The notes under the pieces: generated by a model | Seen by the model: only the letters and a program-made list of their open reading frames with translations | Told to the model about the DNA's origin: nothing | Database searches by the model: none | Assembly: GCF_001468485.1 (NCBI RefSeq) | Contig: NZ_LODI01000002.1 | Span: forward strand, 184,711 to 248,710 | Source of the DNA: Pseudoalteromonas sp. H71 | GTDB lineage: Bacteria; Pseudomonadota; Gammaproteobacteria; Enterobacterales; Alteromonadaceae | Length of the DNA stretch: 64,000 nucleotides | Direction of reading: 5' to 3' | Shown: one piece after another, positions 8,691-18,561 of the stretch | Position numbering within the stretch: the stretch's first letter is position 1 | Layout of the letters: the number at the start of each line of letters is the position of its first letter | Position numbers and translations under genes: made by a program

Positions 8691-9887
8691 TCATTTAAAA
8701 TTAGTGTCATTTATAAAAATACGTGAAAGTAAATCATAATAAATAGCCTCAACTTTAATTAAGTCATCAATAGATACATGCTCATTAATTTGATGAATTG
8801 TTTTGTTTTTTAACCCAAACTCAATCACTTGAGTATGACTGTTAGCAAAAAAACGACCATCAGATGTCCCTCCGCTTGTGCTTAGAAGAGGGTAGTTTCC
8901 GGTTTGACTATGTATGGCTTGTTCAACACAAGAAATTAAACTCCAAGTACTATCAGTGCGGGTATAATATGGCTCACATGGACGTTCCCAGTTAATCGTT
9001 ATGCAACGTGAAAATTCATCCAACGAATTAATCAATATCGATTTGATTTCGTTACTGTTGTACCGATGGCTATAACGAATATTAAATGTGATTTCGCAGT
9101 GACTGGGGACTAAATTATCGACCACATTATCAGTATTTATCCCTGTGACTTGCAGTGTGGTTTTTGAGCCTGCATCATCTAAATGCCACACTTGCTCACT
9201 CAATTTACTGACTATTTTTGCACTAATATGTGCGGCATTAATGGTATTTTGAGGATAAGCTACATGCCCTGCTTTGCCCTTTACCAAAATACGAGCCGAA
9301 AGCGCACCACGACGGCCATTTTTAATTGTATCACCAACATATGTGGAACTTGTAGGCTCGCCTACAATACACCCATCTAAAACAATCCCATTTGAAGAAA
9401 GCTTATCAGCTATTTGCGCAGAACCAAACTCAGCTTCCCCCTCTTCATCAGAGGTAATGAGCCAATAAAAAGTCCCCGCTTTTGATGATGTGTTATTTAT
9501 TAATTTTTTTGTGGCACTTAGCATCGCTGCCACGCCTCCTTTCATATCAGCAGCACCTCTTCCGTAAATTACGCCATTAATTATTTTTCCGTCAAACGGA
9601 GGGCTTAGCCAATCATCATTGTCTGCGGGCACCACATCAATGTGCCCTGAAAAAGCGATACAAGGTCCTTCTTTAAATTTAACACGCGCAATTAAGTTAG
9701 TGACACCATTACTCGTAAACTTCTCACAAAAAAAACCTAGCTCGCATAACTGCTCAACTAACCAATCTATTGCGCCGGCTTGATTTGGCGTCACTGATTT
9801 AAACTGGATAAGCGTTTGTAGTTGTTTTATTAATTCGGCGTTCAACCTATGAGATATGATTGCTTGTTGTGAAACCACTAAAGACAT
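8691..9887 (-). CDS. dapE: Succinyl-diaminopimelate desuccinylase
   Basis: Zinc-dependent hydrolase of the succinylase branch of lysine and diaminopimelate synthesis. The M20 peptidase-family protein has metal ligands and active-site residues in SGHIDVVP (His82, Asp84), GRGAADMKGG (Asp114) and SDEEGEAEFG (Glu148-Glu149). At 398 residues it is a little longer than E. coli DapE (375). The start is placed at the ATG at 9887, which has AAGGTG 6 bases upstream; the frame is open for ten more codons. A related M20 deacylase is the main alternative. Confidence 0.85.
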   Translation of the reverse strand: MSLVVSQQAIISHRLNAELIKQLQTLIQFKSVTPNQAGAIDWLVEQLCELGFFCEKFTSNGVTNLIARVKFKEGPCIAFSGHIDVVPADNDDWLSPPFDGKIINGVIYGRGAADMKGGVAAMLSATKKLINNTSSKAGTFYWLITSDEEGEAEFGSAQIADKLSSNGIVLDGCIVGEPTSSTYVGDTIKNGRRGALSARILVKGKAGHVAYPQNTINAAHISAKIVSKLSEQVWHLDDAGSKTTLQVTGINTDNVVDNLVPSHCEITFNIRYSHRYNSNEIKSILINSLDEFSRCITINWERPCEPYYTRTDSTWSLISCVEQAIHSQTGNYPLLSTSGGTSDGRFFANSHTQVIEFGLKNKTIHQINEHVSIDDLIKVEAIYYDLLSRIFINDTNFK

Positions 9888-10022
9888 TTTTAACACCTTA
9901 ATTACTAAGTAAGGCATTATTAAATAGTGAGAGTATGACTAAGAGATGTCAGCATTTATACATTCTGATGATTATTAATTACAAAAATTGTCAATCATTG
10001 CAGTTACAAAACAGTGTTAAAA

Positions 10023-10036
10023 TTAATCTAAATCAA
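10023..10036 (+). promoter_or_regulatory. Possible FNR-type site upstream of ompW
   Basis: TTAAT-CTAA-ATCAA matches the FNR consensus TTGAT-N4-ATCAA at 9 of 10 defined positions. It lies 112 bases before the ompW start. ompW is an FNR-regulated gene in E. coli, which is why the match is worth listing; no clear -10 box supports it. Confidence 0.3.
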
Positions 10037-10148
10037 TAAAACACTTTTCAATGTTCAATCATTTCTGAAACTTTGATCTAGCACAGGTTTTTCATATTTG
10101 TTAAACGCAATAATAGCGCCAATCAAAAAGTAGTTCTTGGAGAACAAC

Positions 10149-10802
10149 ATGAAAACTAAAATTAGCATTGCAATATTCACCTCTTTATTAGCACTTTCTC
10201 CGGCTGCAAACGCAGACTTCAGCGTTAATGTAGGTGCTATTAATGTAAACCCAGACAATAGCGGATCAGCAATTAACGAAGCTCCTTCATTGGGCCTAAA
10301 AGGTGACTCAAATACCCAATTGGGTATTACCTTAGATTATGCTTTTAATGATACATGGGTATTAGAATTGATTGCTGCAACACCGTTTTCTCACGATGTG
10401 AATGGAACAGGTGGCTTAGATGGTAATAAAATTGCCAATATTAAACACCTTCCACCTTCACTGGTAGCACAATACCACTTTTTAGATACAAGCTATCAGC
10501 TTAGACCATTCATAGGTGTTGGCGTAAACTATACAACCTTTTTCGACGAACAACCTTCACAAGCACTTAAAGCAACACTTGGTACGGACGATGTAGAAGT
10601 TGAGCTTGATGATTCTTTTGGCTTGTTAGTACAAGTAGGCGCTAATTACAAAATTGATGATAATTGGGGACTACACGCTATGGTTTCTATGATGGATATC
10701 GATACAGATGCAACAGTATATGCTAATGGTTCAAAGGCATTAACATCAACTGTAGAACTTGATCCTGTGGTTGCTATGTTTGGTGTAAAGTATAGCTTTT
10801 AA
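10149..10802 (+). CDS. ompW: Outer membrane protein OmpW
   Basis: Eight-stranded outer-membrane beta-barrel with a hydrophobic channel. The 217-residue precursor has a signal peptide (1-22, cleavage after AANA) and ends in VKYSF, the C-terminal aromatic signal for barrel insertion. Alternating barrel strands and the AQYHFLD...RPFIGVGVNYTTF region match OmpW. The start is the ATG at 10149, preceded by TTGGAGAACAAC. It is alone on its strand and shares a terminator with the converging chemotaxis operon. Confidence 0.92.
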   Translation: MKTKISIAIFTSLLALSPAANADFSVNVGAINVNPDNSGSAINEAPSLGLKGDSNTQLGITLDYAFNDTWVLELIAATPFSHDVNGTGGLDGNKIANIKHLPPSLVAQYHFLDTSYQLRPFIGVGVNYTTFFDEQPSQALKATLGTDDVEVELDDSFGLLVQVGANYKIDDNWGLHAMVSMMDIDTDATVYANGSKALTSTVELDPVVAMFGVKYSF

Positions 10803-10827
10803 TATTAAAGTGTTGTGTTATGTGTGC

Positions 10828-10855
10828 AAAAAAGGCGCTAAGCGCCTTTTTTTTT
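10828..10855. terminator. Shared bidirectional terminator of ompW and the chemotaxis operon
   Basis: A long stem, AAAAAAGGCGC over GCGCCTTTTTT, closes on a three-base TAA loop, with T runs on both sides. The stop codon of the DUF2802 gene (10838-10840) is inside the stem-loop, so the last codons of that gene form one arm. Confidence 0.85.
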
Positions 10856-11239
10856 GTGTAATGAAAACAGTAACTCAGCTTCCGCTCTGGGTAACTCGCA
10901 CTCGCGTATCACCTCGTCTAAGTCAGCTCCCAATTCAACCATTTTTACAGCACGAGAATAAATTTTAGCATCAGGATCATCGTACTTTTGAGCGGACTGC
11001 TGCTGTATCAAATCTTGGTTTTGTTGTTCAACTTCAAGAACTCGCTTACCTATACTAAGTAAACCTGTTCTTAGCTCTGCAGCTTCGCTTCTGAGAATAT
11101 GAATCTGCTCTGCACACTCTTTAAGCTTTTGATGCAAATCACCTGCATCACTGGTGTGTTTATTTTTAAGTGCCATAATAAGCGTTAACGATATTAATCC
11201 TATCGCTAACGCGCTTATAGCAATACTAAGTAACAGCAT
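10838..11239 (-). CDS. DUF2802 family protein at the end of the chemotaxis operon
   Basis: A 133-residue protein with an N-terminal membrane segment (about 1-22), a coiled-coil middle (about 35-85, rich in Glu/Gln/Leu) and a short C-terminal domain, DPDAKIYSRAVKMVELGADLDEVIRECELPRAEAELL. This layout matches the DUF2802 proteins found after cheW in many polar-flagellate gammaproteobacteria. Its role is not established. Its last codons, ending KKKGA, and its stop form one arm of the terminator. Confidence 0.75.
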   Translation of the reverse strand: MLLLSIAISALAIGLISLTLIMALKNKHTSDAGDLHQKLKECAEQIHILRSEAAELRTGLLSIGKRVLEVEQQNQDLIQQQSAQKYDDPDAKIYSRAVKMVELGADLDEVIRECELPRAEAELLFSLHKKKGA

Positions 11240-11256
11240 AGTTTATCTGGTAAAGC

Positions 11257-11754
11257 TTATAAATCGCTTAACTCGTCCCATTCATCATCACTAAGTAATT
11301 TATTTAGATCAACCAATATAAGAAGCTCGTTATCTCGATTACACACACCTTGTATAAATTTAGCACTTTCTTCCGTACCTACATTTGGTGCACTGTCAAT
11401 CTCAGAGCTACGCAGATAAACAACTTCAGATACGCTATCGGCTAGAATACCAATAACCTGCTCTTCTGCTTCAATAATTAAAATACGCGAGTTATCAGTA
11501 GCATCGGCTGCCGACAAACCAAATCGAGCGCGTGTATCAATAACGGTTACCACGTTACCACGCAAGTTAATAATGCCTATTACATAAGAAGGTGCACCAG
11601 GTACAGGAGCAATTTCAGTGTAACGCAGTATTTCTTGTACCTGCATTACGTTTACACCGTAGGTTTCCTCTTCTAACTTAAATGTAACCCATTGTAATAT
11701 TTCATCATTATTATCCGCATTTTTATTTGCTGACAGTAATTTCTCTTGGTTCAT
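11257..11754 (-). CDS. cheW: Chemotaxis coupling protein CheW
   Basis: Links chemoreceptors to the CheA kinase in the polar array. The 165-residue single CheW domain begins at about residue 20 (LQWVTFKLEEETYGVNVMQVQEILRY) and includes the typical VIGIINLRGNVVTVIDTR. It follows parP by 24 bases and is the last canonical chemotaxis gene of the operon. Confidence 0.95.
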   Translation of the reverse strand: MNQEKLLSANKNADNNDEILQWVTFKLEEETYGVNVMQVQEILRYTEIAPVPGAPSYVIGIINLRGNVVTVIDTRARFGLSAADATDNSRILIIEAEEQVIGILADSVSEVVYLRSSEIDSAPNVGTEESAKFIQGVCNRDNELLILVDLNKLLSDDEWDELSDL

Positions 11755-11778
11755 GCTGTTACCCCATAATGGTCATTA

Positions 11779-12573
11779 CTACTGACGGCTATCTAAGCCT
11801 TCTTCTAATAATGTATTTAAATTATCTACATCAATTAAAGCACACATTTTTTCTTTAATAACCCCAGCAAGCCATGGGCGCTTACTTTGATCGGTACGCC
11901 ATTTTACATCTTCTTTTGTCAATGTAATGTTATTTATTAACTTTTCTGCTAATAATCCCCACTGGCTATCACCCAAGGTGATTAAATATTGATAGTCTAA
12001 TGAAGCTTCAAGTTTTTCGTCGTATTTTTCTGGCATTACCCATCGCGCAGTATCAACAACATTTAATTTTTCATCTCGGTTTAGCATAACGCCTTTAAAC
12101 CATTTTGGCTTACCAAACAGGTGATTTACTTCACCTAATTGGTGTATACCGCCTAAAGCTTTGAGTGGCACAGCCAACGTAAGCCCTGCAACTTCGAAAA
12201 ATAATGCTTGAAATTCGCCATCAAAGTAATCTGATTCACTGTTATTTGAGAGCTTTGGCTTTGCCTCTTCGGCTAAATCAACACTTGTACTTGTTACCTC
12301 TTTTGGCGAATCTATATTTTCTTCACCAACCGTTTTTGTCTCTGTAACGTCTTGCTTATTTTTTACTACTGGTAATTGAGTGCTTAATTCTGTTTTTACT
12401 TCAACATCCGGTTTTTTAAGTCTAAGGTCCGCAGTTACATTATGTGAATCATCCGGTATATTTTCTAAAAGCTTTGCTACGGGCTCTAGATCACTCGCAA
12501 GCTCCTCTTCACAAAGCAAGGCACCTAAATACTGAGTCATTACTTTTTCATTAGCAAATAGTTGCTTACTCAT
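11779..12573 (-). CDS. parP: ParP-like protein with C-terminal CheW-like domain
   Basis: The 264-residue protein has an N-terminal, charge-rich variable region (1-120) and a C-terminal CheW-like domain (about 125-260, from FQALFFEVAGLTLAVPLKALGGI). In Vibrio, ParP joins ParC and CheA and keeps chemotaxis arrays at the cell pole. The assignment rests on this architecture and on the position directly after parC (3-base gap) and before cheW. In Pseudomonas-type annotation it would be listed as a second CheW-domain protein. Confidence 0.8.
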   Translation of the reverse strand: MSKQLFANEKVMTQYLGALLCEEELASDLEPVAKLLENIPDDSHNVTADLRLKKPDVEVKTELSTQLPVVKNKQDVTETKTVGEENIDSPKEVTSTSVDLAEEAKPKLSNNSESDYFDGEFQALFFEVAGLTLAVPLKALGGIHQLGEVNHLFGKPKWFKGVMLNRDEKLNVVDTARWVMPEKYDEKLEASLDYQYLITLGDSQWGLLAEKLINNITLTKEDVKWRTDQSKRPWLAGVIKEKMCALIDVDNLNTLLEEGLDSRQ

Positions 12574-12576
12574 TCA

Positions 12577-13347
12577 TTAACCTTGTTCAATTAAATATTC
12601 TAATAATGCTTTATAAGCAAATACACCACGAGAACGAGGGCAAAACTCTATTGGTACCTTTTGAGCCAAACTTGCGTCTCTTAATTTTGTATCAACGGGA
12701 ATAACACCAGGCCAAACTTTATCACCGTACGTTTCTTGTAAAGTTTTATAAGCCTCAAGCGATGCCTTTGTACGTTTATCGTACATTGTAGGTATTATAG
12801 TATATTCATAACTTTTCGCCTGTGAGCTCTGCATTAATTCCATTGTGCGCATCATCCTATCAAGGCCTTTAAGTGCAAGAAACTCTGTTTGTACAGGCAC
12901 TAAAATTCGCTCACTGGCAGCTAATGCATTAACCATCAATACACCTAAAACAGGTGGACAATCTAAAATAGCATAGTCGTAATGTTCGCTTATTTTTGCA
13001 AGCGACTTTTTCAATATTAACCCCATGCCTGTTTTATTGCCCATACTTCTATCAAGCGTAGCAATAGCCATGGTAGCCGGCAAAATATCCAAGTTTTCAA
13101 GTGTAGAAGGACACAGTGCTTGAAGTATTTCCTCGCTCTGCATACTGGTTCCGCGAGCAAAAATATCGTAAACACTGACTTCTAAATCTTCTGAATCAAT
13201 ACCAAAGTAATAGGTCAAAGAAGCATGCGGGTCAGTATCAATGAGTAAAACTCGCTTACCTTGTAATGCTAAAATTCCAGCAAGACTGACCGCAGTAGTT
13301 GTTTTACCAACCCCCCCTTTTTGGTTTGCTACAGTCCAAATCTTCAC
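12577..13347 (-). CDS. parC: ParA-family ATPase ParC, polar positioning of chemotaxis arrays
   Basis: A MinD/ParA-type ATPase of 256 residues with a deviant Walker A motif, KGGVGKT, at residues 10-16, and the DTDPHASLT and DCPPVLG segments. It is not a chromosome-partition ParA, as no parB is adjacent. Its place between motD and the CheW-like ParP matches ParC of Vibrio, which directs polar localisation of chemotaxis arrays. Confidence 0.85.
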   Translation of the reverse strand: MKIWTVANQKGGVGKTTTAVSLAGILALQGKRVLLIDTDPHASLTYYFGIDSEDLEVSVYDIFARGTSMQSEEILQALCPSTLENLDILPATMAIATLDRSMGNKTGMGLILKKSLAKISEHYDYAILDCPPVLGVLMVNALAASERILVPVQTEFLALKGLDRMMRTMELMQSSQAKSYEYTIIPTMYDKRTKASLEAYKTLQETYGDKVWPGVIPVDTKLRDASLAQKVPIEFCPRSRGVFAYKALLEYLIEQG

Positions 13348-13359
13348 ATTACATCCCAG

Positions 13360-14319
13360 TTACTTTTCATTACGTGTAGTAATACGTATGCCACCATGTG
13401 GTAAACGAATAATTTTTATTGTGTCATCGTCTGACGGCAACTCTACTTCTGGCTCTGGCTCTTTAATCTCAGCTGCTTGTTCTTCAGCCAGTTTATTTAC
13501 TTCATTAGGCAATCCATATTTAGATAAAGCTATAACCACTTTGCGATTTTCAGCGCGCCCCTCTTCTGTATTATTTTCAGCAAAAGGTGAATATTGTCCA
13601 TACCCTTCAATGGCCATTCTGGCTGAATTTATTCCTAATGATTCAAGCTCAACTAAAACAGAAGTCGCCCGAGCTACAGATAATTCCCAATTAGAACGAA
13701 ATATTTCATTTCGAATAGTTTCATCATCTGTATAACCGCGAACCCGTATATAGTTATCTACCGGTTCAATAATATCTTTAACTATTTTAACGACTTGTTT
13801 TGCTCGAGAATGTGCAACAGCACTACCGCTAGAAAACAACATACCTGAACTCAGCTCGATAATTAGCCAATCTTGATGTAATTCTAGGTTAGCCTCACCA
13901 TCACGAATCTCGTCAATAAGCGCAGATTGAAGCTTTGTTAATAAACTATCGAGCGGTTTTCCTAAATATTTTTGCTGGATATTGCTCGTATCACTTTGGC
14001 CATCGAGTAACTCGGGGCCTTGCTCTTCTTTGTTTATACTTTCACCATAGAGTAATTCTTTCTCAGGCGTGACTCTATCGGTGAGTATTCCGGTACCCTC
14101 TACCCCCGTCCCTTGCTGAGAATAAATACGTGCTGATTTATCAAACACTTGCTCTAAAGAATCCGATAGAATTTGAAAGTTTTCCTCTTTGTTTATTGCA
14201 ATAGCATACATTACAACAAAAAAAGCAAACATGATGGTCATGTAGTCAGCATACGACACCAACCAGCGTTCTGTGTGCTGACTTTTTTGGGCCGAGCGAC
14301 CCAAACGTCGACGCATCAT
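13360..14319 (-). CDS. motD: Flagellar stator protein MotD (MotB family)
   Basis: The 319-residue protein has one membrane segment (about 25-44) with the ion-conducting aspartate at Asp25 in SYADYMT. It ends in an OmpA-type peptidoglycan-binding domain (about 155-275, with the RGYTDD and ARATSVLVELESLGI segments). A charged tail rich in Glu/Pro follows. Together with MotC it forms the stator. The position after cheB-motC matches Pseudomonas MotCD rather than the MotAB or PomAB loci. Confidence 0.92.
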   Translation of the reverse strand: MMRRRLGRSAQKSQHTERWLVSYADYMTIMFAFFVVMYAIAINKEENFQILSDSLEQVFDKSARIYSQQGTGVEGTGILTDRVTPEKELLYGESINKEEQGPELLDGQSDTSNIQQKYLGKPLDSLLTKLQSALIDEIRDGEANLELHQDWLIIELSSGMLFSSGSAVAHSRAKQVVKIVKDIIEPVDNYIRVRGYTDDETIRNEIFRSNWELSVARATSVLVELESLGINSARMAIEGYGQYSPFAENNTEEGRAENRKVVIALSKYGLPNEVNKLAEEQAAEIKEPEPEVELPSDDDTIKIIRLPHGGIRITTRNEK

Positions 14320-14320
14320 T

Positions 14321-15097
14321 TTATGCGTCCACTAGGTTTGGCCGCTCAACACGGTAAGCTTCAAGCTTTAACTCTATATTCATAGGGCTTTGGCCATCGC
14401 TAATTGCAATGATACCTTCAGCAAGCATCTCGTGGTAAAGCATCTTTTCTTCTACACGTTGCTTAAGCTTATTTGCCATGGGTAAAAATAATAAATTAGC
14501 CAAGCCCACGCCGTATATCGTGGCAATAAAAGCAGTAGCAACTCCAGCACCTAGTAATTGGGGGTCAGTAATAAAAGACATTGCTTGAATAAGTCCAAGA
14601 ACGGCCCCTAAAATACCTATGGTAGGACTATAGCCGCCCATTGCTTCGTAAACCCGAGCCGCTTCTAGTAAGCGTTCACGTTCTAACAATAAATCTATCT
14701 CAAGTGTATCTCTGAGTTTTTGTTCTGAACCACCATCAACTAATAGGCTGAGCCCCTTTGCGGCATAAACATCTGAATGCGTTAATGCCTCATCTTCTAG
14801 TGCTAAATAGCCCTCTTGTCTCGCTTTATGCGACCAACGTTTAACCTGTTCAATCGCATCATCAATATCATAGCTTGGCGTAACAAATACCCAGTGACTC
14901 ATTCTAAGCATTTTTTTAAAAGTACTGGCAGATGTTTGAAGCATGACAGCACCTAAAGTACCACCTAGTACGATAATAAGTGCCGGACCATTAAAAAGCG
15001 CTGCAATCACACCACCTTCTAGATGATAGCCAATTGCTATAGCACTTAGTGCAACTATTAACCCAAGTACGGAGAGCTTATCCACAACCGGTTTCAC
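14321..15097 (-). CDS. motC: Flagellar stator protein MotC (MotA family)
   Basis: Four membrane segments and a large cytoplasmic loop that acts on FliG. Typical features are the conserved [18 protein letters not shown] segment and the [22 protein letters not shown] helix. The start is read as GTG at 15097 (258 residues); a GTG at 15085 would give [11 protein letters not shown], which fits the family N-terminus even better. Both overlap the end of cheB, so translation is coupled. Co-transcribed with motD one base downstream. Confidence 0.93.
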   Translation of the reverse strand: MKPVVDKLSVLGLIVALSAIAIGYHLEGGVIAALFNGPALIIVLGGTLGAVMLQTSASTFKKMLRMSHWVFVTPSYDIDDAIEQVKRWSHKARQEGYLALEDEALTHSDVYAAKGLSLLVDGGSEQKLRDTLEIDLLLERERLLEAARVYEAMGGYSPTIGILGAVLGLIQAMSFITDPQLLGAGVATAFIATIYGVGLANLLFLPMANKLKQRVEEKMLYHEMLAEGIIAISDGQSPMNIELKLEAYRVERPNLVDA

Positions 15098-16226
15098 TTT
15101 TTATCCGCGTTGCAATATCATCCAGCGCTAAACTCTCACTTGAAAGTCCCGCATTAGCAACAGCTTGTGGCATACCATAAACAACACAGCTTTTTTCGTC
15201 CTGTGCCCAAATAGTAGCCCCAGTTTGTTTTAACATTCTCGCACCATCTCGACCATCGGCGCCCATGCCAGTTAAAATAATTGCTAATACATCGCCTTGA
15301 AAAGCCTTAGCTACACTTGCAAACGTTACATCGACGCTAGGCTTATAAGTAATTCGCTCGCTATTATCTTCAAAAACACGCAATGTTTTTGAACCACCTC
15401 GTCCTTCAACCATCATTTGTTGACCGCCAGGCGCTAAATAAGCAGTTCCTGGGTCTAACCGGTCACCTTGTTGTGCCTCTTTTACTTTTATTTTGCACAA
15501 ACCATTTAAGCGAGCTGCAAATGCCGGTGTAAAAGCAGCGGGCATATGCTGAATGAGTAAAATAGGATGCGGGAAATTAGCTGGTAATTGCGTAAGCACA
15601 TTTTGTAAAGCAACTGGGCCACCTGTAGACGTACCAATTGCGACTAATCTATATTGCTTTCCACTGGCACGAGAAGGAAGGGAACTCTGTGTTTTGGTTA
15701 ATGATGATTCAGGGGTTGAACGCTGAAAACTTCTATCCGGTTGCCTGATGGAAGATGTGCTACTTCTTTGAGGTACCGCACGCGTTGCGGGTTTAGAATA
15801 CGAAACTGGCTTAAAAGTTCTGGGAATGCGTCTATTGCCAATTTCTTTAACTTTAGCTTGGAGAAGCTTTATGGCATCTTCATTATTACGTGCTATGTCT
15901 TCAAACTTTTTAGGCAAAAAGTCCATCGCCCCCGCATCAAGAGCATCGAGTGTGGCTGTTGCGCCAGCACGGGTCAAAGAAGAAAACATTAAAATTGGTG
16001 TAGGATTGCTGGCCATTATTTCTTTAACCGCGCTAATACCATCAAGCACTGGCATTTCTACATCCATTGTGATCATATCAGGACGCAGTTGGGCCGTTTT
16101 TTCAACAGCTTCTCTGCCATTTATGGCAAATCCAATTACTTGTATGTCGCTGTCTTGCTCAAGAATTTCGCTTACTCTGCGACGAAAAAAGCTTGAATCG
16201 TCAACAACTAAAACTTTTACGGCCAT
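15078..16226 (-). CDS. cheB: Chemotaxis protein-glutamate methylesterase/glutaminase CheB
   Basis: Removes methyl groups from chemoreceptors when phosphorylated by CheA. It has an N-terminal receiver domain with Asp10 and the phospho-acceptor Asp55 (TMDVEMP), a long Ser/Pro-rich linker (about 135-190), and a C-terminal esterase with Ser200 (GTSTGGP), His227 (IQHMP) and Asp324 (GMGADG). No cheR is in the window. The 3' end overlaps motC by 20 bases. Confidence 0.95.
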   Translation of the reverse strand: MAVKVLVVDDSSFFRRRVSEILEQDSDIQVIGFAINGREAVEKTAQLRPDMITMDVEMPVLDGISAVKEIMASNPTPILMFSSLTRAGATATLDALDAGAMDFLPKKFEDIARNNEDAIKLLQAKVKEIGNRRIPRTFKPVSYSKPATRAVPQRSSTSSIRQPDRSFQRSTPESSLTKTQSSLPSRASGKQYRLVAIGTSTGGPVALQNVLTQLPANFPHPILLIQHMPAAFTPAFAARLNGLCKIKVKEAQQGDRLDPGTAYLAPGGQQMMVEGRGGSKTLRVFEDNSERITYKPSVDVTFASVAKAFQGDVLAIILTGMGADGRDGARMLKQTGATIWAQDEKSCVVYGMPQAVANAGLSSESLALDDIATRIKSETGCG

Positions 16227-16284
16227 TTAACTCTCTTATTAAATTTCTATGCAGGCACACTTAATTGTGTGCCTGCTTTATGAT

Positions 16285-18546
16285 TTAGCCTGCGTAGTGT
16301 TTTAACATATTGGGAACATCTAAAATAAGTGCAATTCCACCATCTGACGTAATAGTTGCACCTGCCATACCAGGAGTGCCTTGAAGAAGTGCATCAAGGG
16401 GCTTTATTACAACTTCTTCTTGCCCTATTAAGGAGTCAACGACAAAACCAACCTGCTGAGTACCTATTTGAACAATAACAACATGACCTTGAGCTTTGCG
16501 CTGAGTACGATCTGCTCCTTTAACTAACCAATGCTCAAGGTAAAACAGCGGTATTGCTTTTTTACGTACAATGATCGTTAGTTGACCATCAACTACATTT
16601 GTTTTGGTTAAATCTAAGTGGAATATTTCACTAACACCAGCCAATGGTAGTGCAAATGTTTGTTCACCAACTACAACCATTAAGGTAGGTAATATGGCAA
16701 GTGTTAGCGGTACTTTAATTTCTAAAATTGTACCAACACCTAGCTCTGACTGAATACTCACTGAGCCATTAAGTTGAGTGATTTTAGTTTTTACAACATC
16801 CATACCCACACCACGCCCTGAAATATCAGAGATCTCTTCCTTAGTAGAAAAACCTGGTGCAAATATTAAATTGTACGCTTCGGTATCTGATAAACGGCTC
16901 GCTTGATCGTGATCTAAAACGCCTTTACTGATTGCAATTTTTTTGAGCTTCTCAGCATCCATACCCGCACCATCATCTTTGATAGTTAACAAGATATGGT
17001 CGCCTTCTTGCGAAGCTGAAAGCGTGACATTACCCGTTCTAGGTTTGCCAGCTGCTTCACGAGCTGCTGGCATCTCTATTCCGTGGTCAACTGAATTTCT
17101 AACTAAGTGAACAAGTGGATCTGCAAGTGCTTCAACCAAGTTTTTATCTAAATCAGTTTCTTCACCAACAAGCTGTAAACTAATATCTTTATTTAAGCTT
17201 CGTGCTAAATCACGAACAACGCGAGGGAAGCGGCCAAATACCTTTTTAATTGGCTGCATTCGCGTTTGCATTACTGCGCCTTGGATATCAGCCGTCACAA
17301 CATCTAAGTTAGAAATGGCTTTACCCATTGCTTCACTTTCTGAGTTAGTTGCTAAACTTACCAACCTGTTACGAACAAGTACAAGCTCACCCACCATATT
17401 CATTATTTGGTCTAGGCGTTTTGTGTCAACTCGAACTGTTGTTTCGGCTTGAGGAGGAGCTGGTTTTTTCACAGCTGCAGGCGCTGGAGCAGGCGCTGCT
17501 TTTGCTGCCGGTTTTTCTGCAGGCTTTTGCACTGGTTTTGGCGCAGCAGCTTTTACGGGTTCAGGCTTTTTAACAGGCTCACTTACCTTAGCCGCGGGTT
17601 TTGGCGCTGGCTTAGACTCTGAAGCTGCAGGACTCTCTATTGATTTAGGGGCGCCGGTGCCATGAAGTTCATCTAATAAAGCCTCAAATTCATCATCACT
17701 AATTTCATCATCGCTAGTATTACTTGCCGATGTATTTGTTGATGCCGTTGCAGTATTTTCTACTGGATTATTACTTGCTGGTTGCTCTTTTGCAGGCTCA
17801 CTAGCGGCAACAGCGCCAAAGCTTCCAACGCCATGAAGTTCATCGAGTAGATTATCAAACTCATCATCTGTAATGTCTCCACTGACATCACTGCTACTTG
17901 GCGAACTTTCAGCTATTGGGCTTTGACCTTTCCCGTGTAGCTCGTCGAGTAGGTTTTCGAATTCATCTTCTGTTATTTCATCTATCTGAGTTTCTTCATC
18001 GCTTTGCGCAGCTGAACCGCCGCTAAATAACTCATCAAAGGCAAATGGGTCTTCTTCATCTGCTGATGAAGTTTCTTCTGCCACAGGCGTTTCTACAGCT
18101 TCATGTTGAGGCTCATCTGCCGTATCAAATGGAGATTCACCAGCAAGCTCTTCCTCTGTTGGAGGCAAGCCCAGTTTGTGAAGAACTTCAAGTAATTCCG
18201 GATCGGCAGGCTCAGGTTTATCGCGGTTTTGAATGGTAGCAAACATCTCGTTAATAGTGTCGAGTGCCTGCAAAATCACATCCATCAACTCAGAGTTAAC
18301 TGTTCGTACACCCTGTCTGAGTAAATCGAATACATTTTCTGCACCATGACATGCGTCAACTAACTCCGTCATGGCTAAAAACCCAGCACCACCTTTTACA
18401 GTGTGAAACCCTCTGAATATGGCATTGAGTAATTCGGTGTCTTCTGGATTGTTTTCCAGCTCAACTAACTGTTCAGATAAAAGCTCTAGGATTTCTCCTG
18501 CCTCTACAAGAAAGTCTTGTAAAATATCTTCATCGACTTCAAACAT
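16285..18546 (-). CDS. cheA: Chemotaxis histidine kinase CheA
   Basis: Receives signals from receptors and phosphorylates CheY and CheB. The 753 residues comprise an Hpt domain (phospho-His48 in FHTVKGGAGF), a long acidic linker (about 115-375), then dimerisation, ATPase (DPLVHLVRNSVDHGIE; GVGMDVVK) and CheW-like domains. The linker carries three copies of a DDEFENLLDELHG-type motif (about residues 189-206, 223-241, 279-297) and an Ala/Pro/Lys tract. In Vibrio a linker region of CheA is the docking site for ParP, so these repeats are good docking candidates (inference). Confidence 0.96.
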   Translation of the reverse strand: MFEVDEDILQDFLVEAGEILELLSEQLVELENNPEDTELLNAIFRGFHTVKGGAGFLAMTELVDACHGAENVFDLLRQGVRTVNSELMDVILQALDTINEMFATIQNRDKPEPADPELLEVLHKLGLPPTEEELAGESPFDTADEPQHEAVETPVAEETSSADEEDPFAFDELFSGGSAAQSDEETQIDEITEDEFENLLDELHGKGQSPIAESSPSSSDVSGDITDDEFDNLLDELHGVGSFGAVAASEPAKEQPASNNPVENTATASTNTSASNTSDDEISDDEFEALLDELHGTGAPKSIESPAASESKPAPKPAAKVSEPVKKPEPVKAAAPKPVQKPAEKPAAKAAPAPAPAAVKKPAPPQAETTVRVDTKRLDQIMNMVGELVLVRNRLVSLATNSESEAMGKAISNLDVVTADIQGAVMQTRMQPIKKVFGRFPRVVRDLARSLNKDISLQLVGEETDLDKNLVEALADPLVHLVRNSVDHGIEMPAAREAAGKPRTGNVTLSASQEGDHILLTIKDDGAGMDAEKLKKIAISKGVLDHDQASRLSDTEAYNLIFAPGFSTKEEISDISGRGVGMDVVKTKITQLNGSVSIQSELGVGTILEIKVPLTLAILPTLMVVVGEQTFALPLAGVSEIFHLDLTKTNVVDGQLTIIVRKKAIPLFYLEHWLVKGADRTQRKAQGHVVIVQIGTQQVGFVVDSLIGQEEVVIKPLDALLQGTPGMAGATITSDGGIALILDVPNMLKHYAG

Positions 18547-18561
18547 GCAGTTACTCTCCTC

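Noticed and set aside
12577-13347. Reading parC as a plasmid or chromosome-partition parA
   Set aside because: No parB or parS; gene order is that of the chemotaxis operon.
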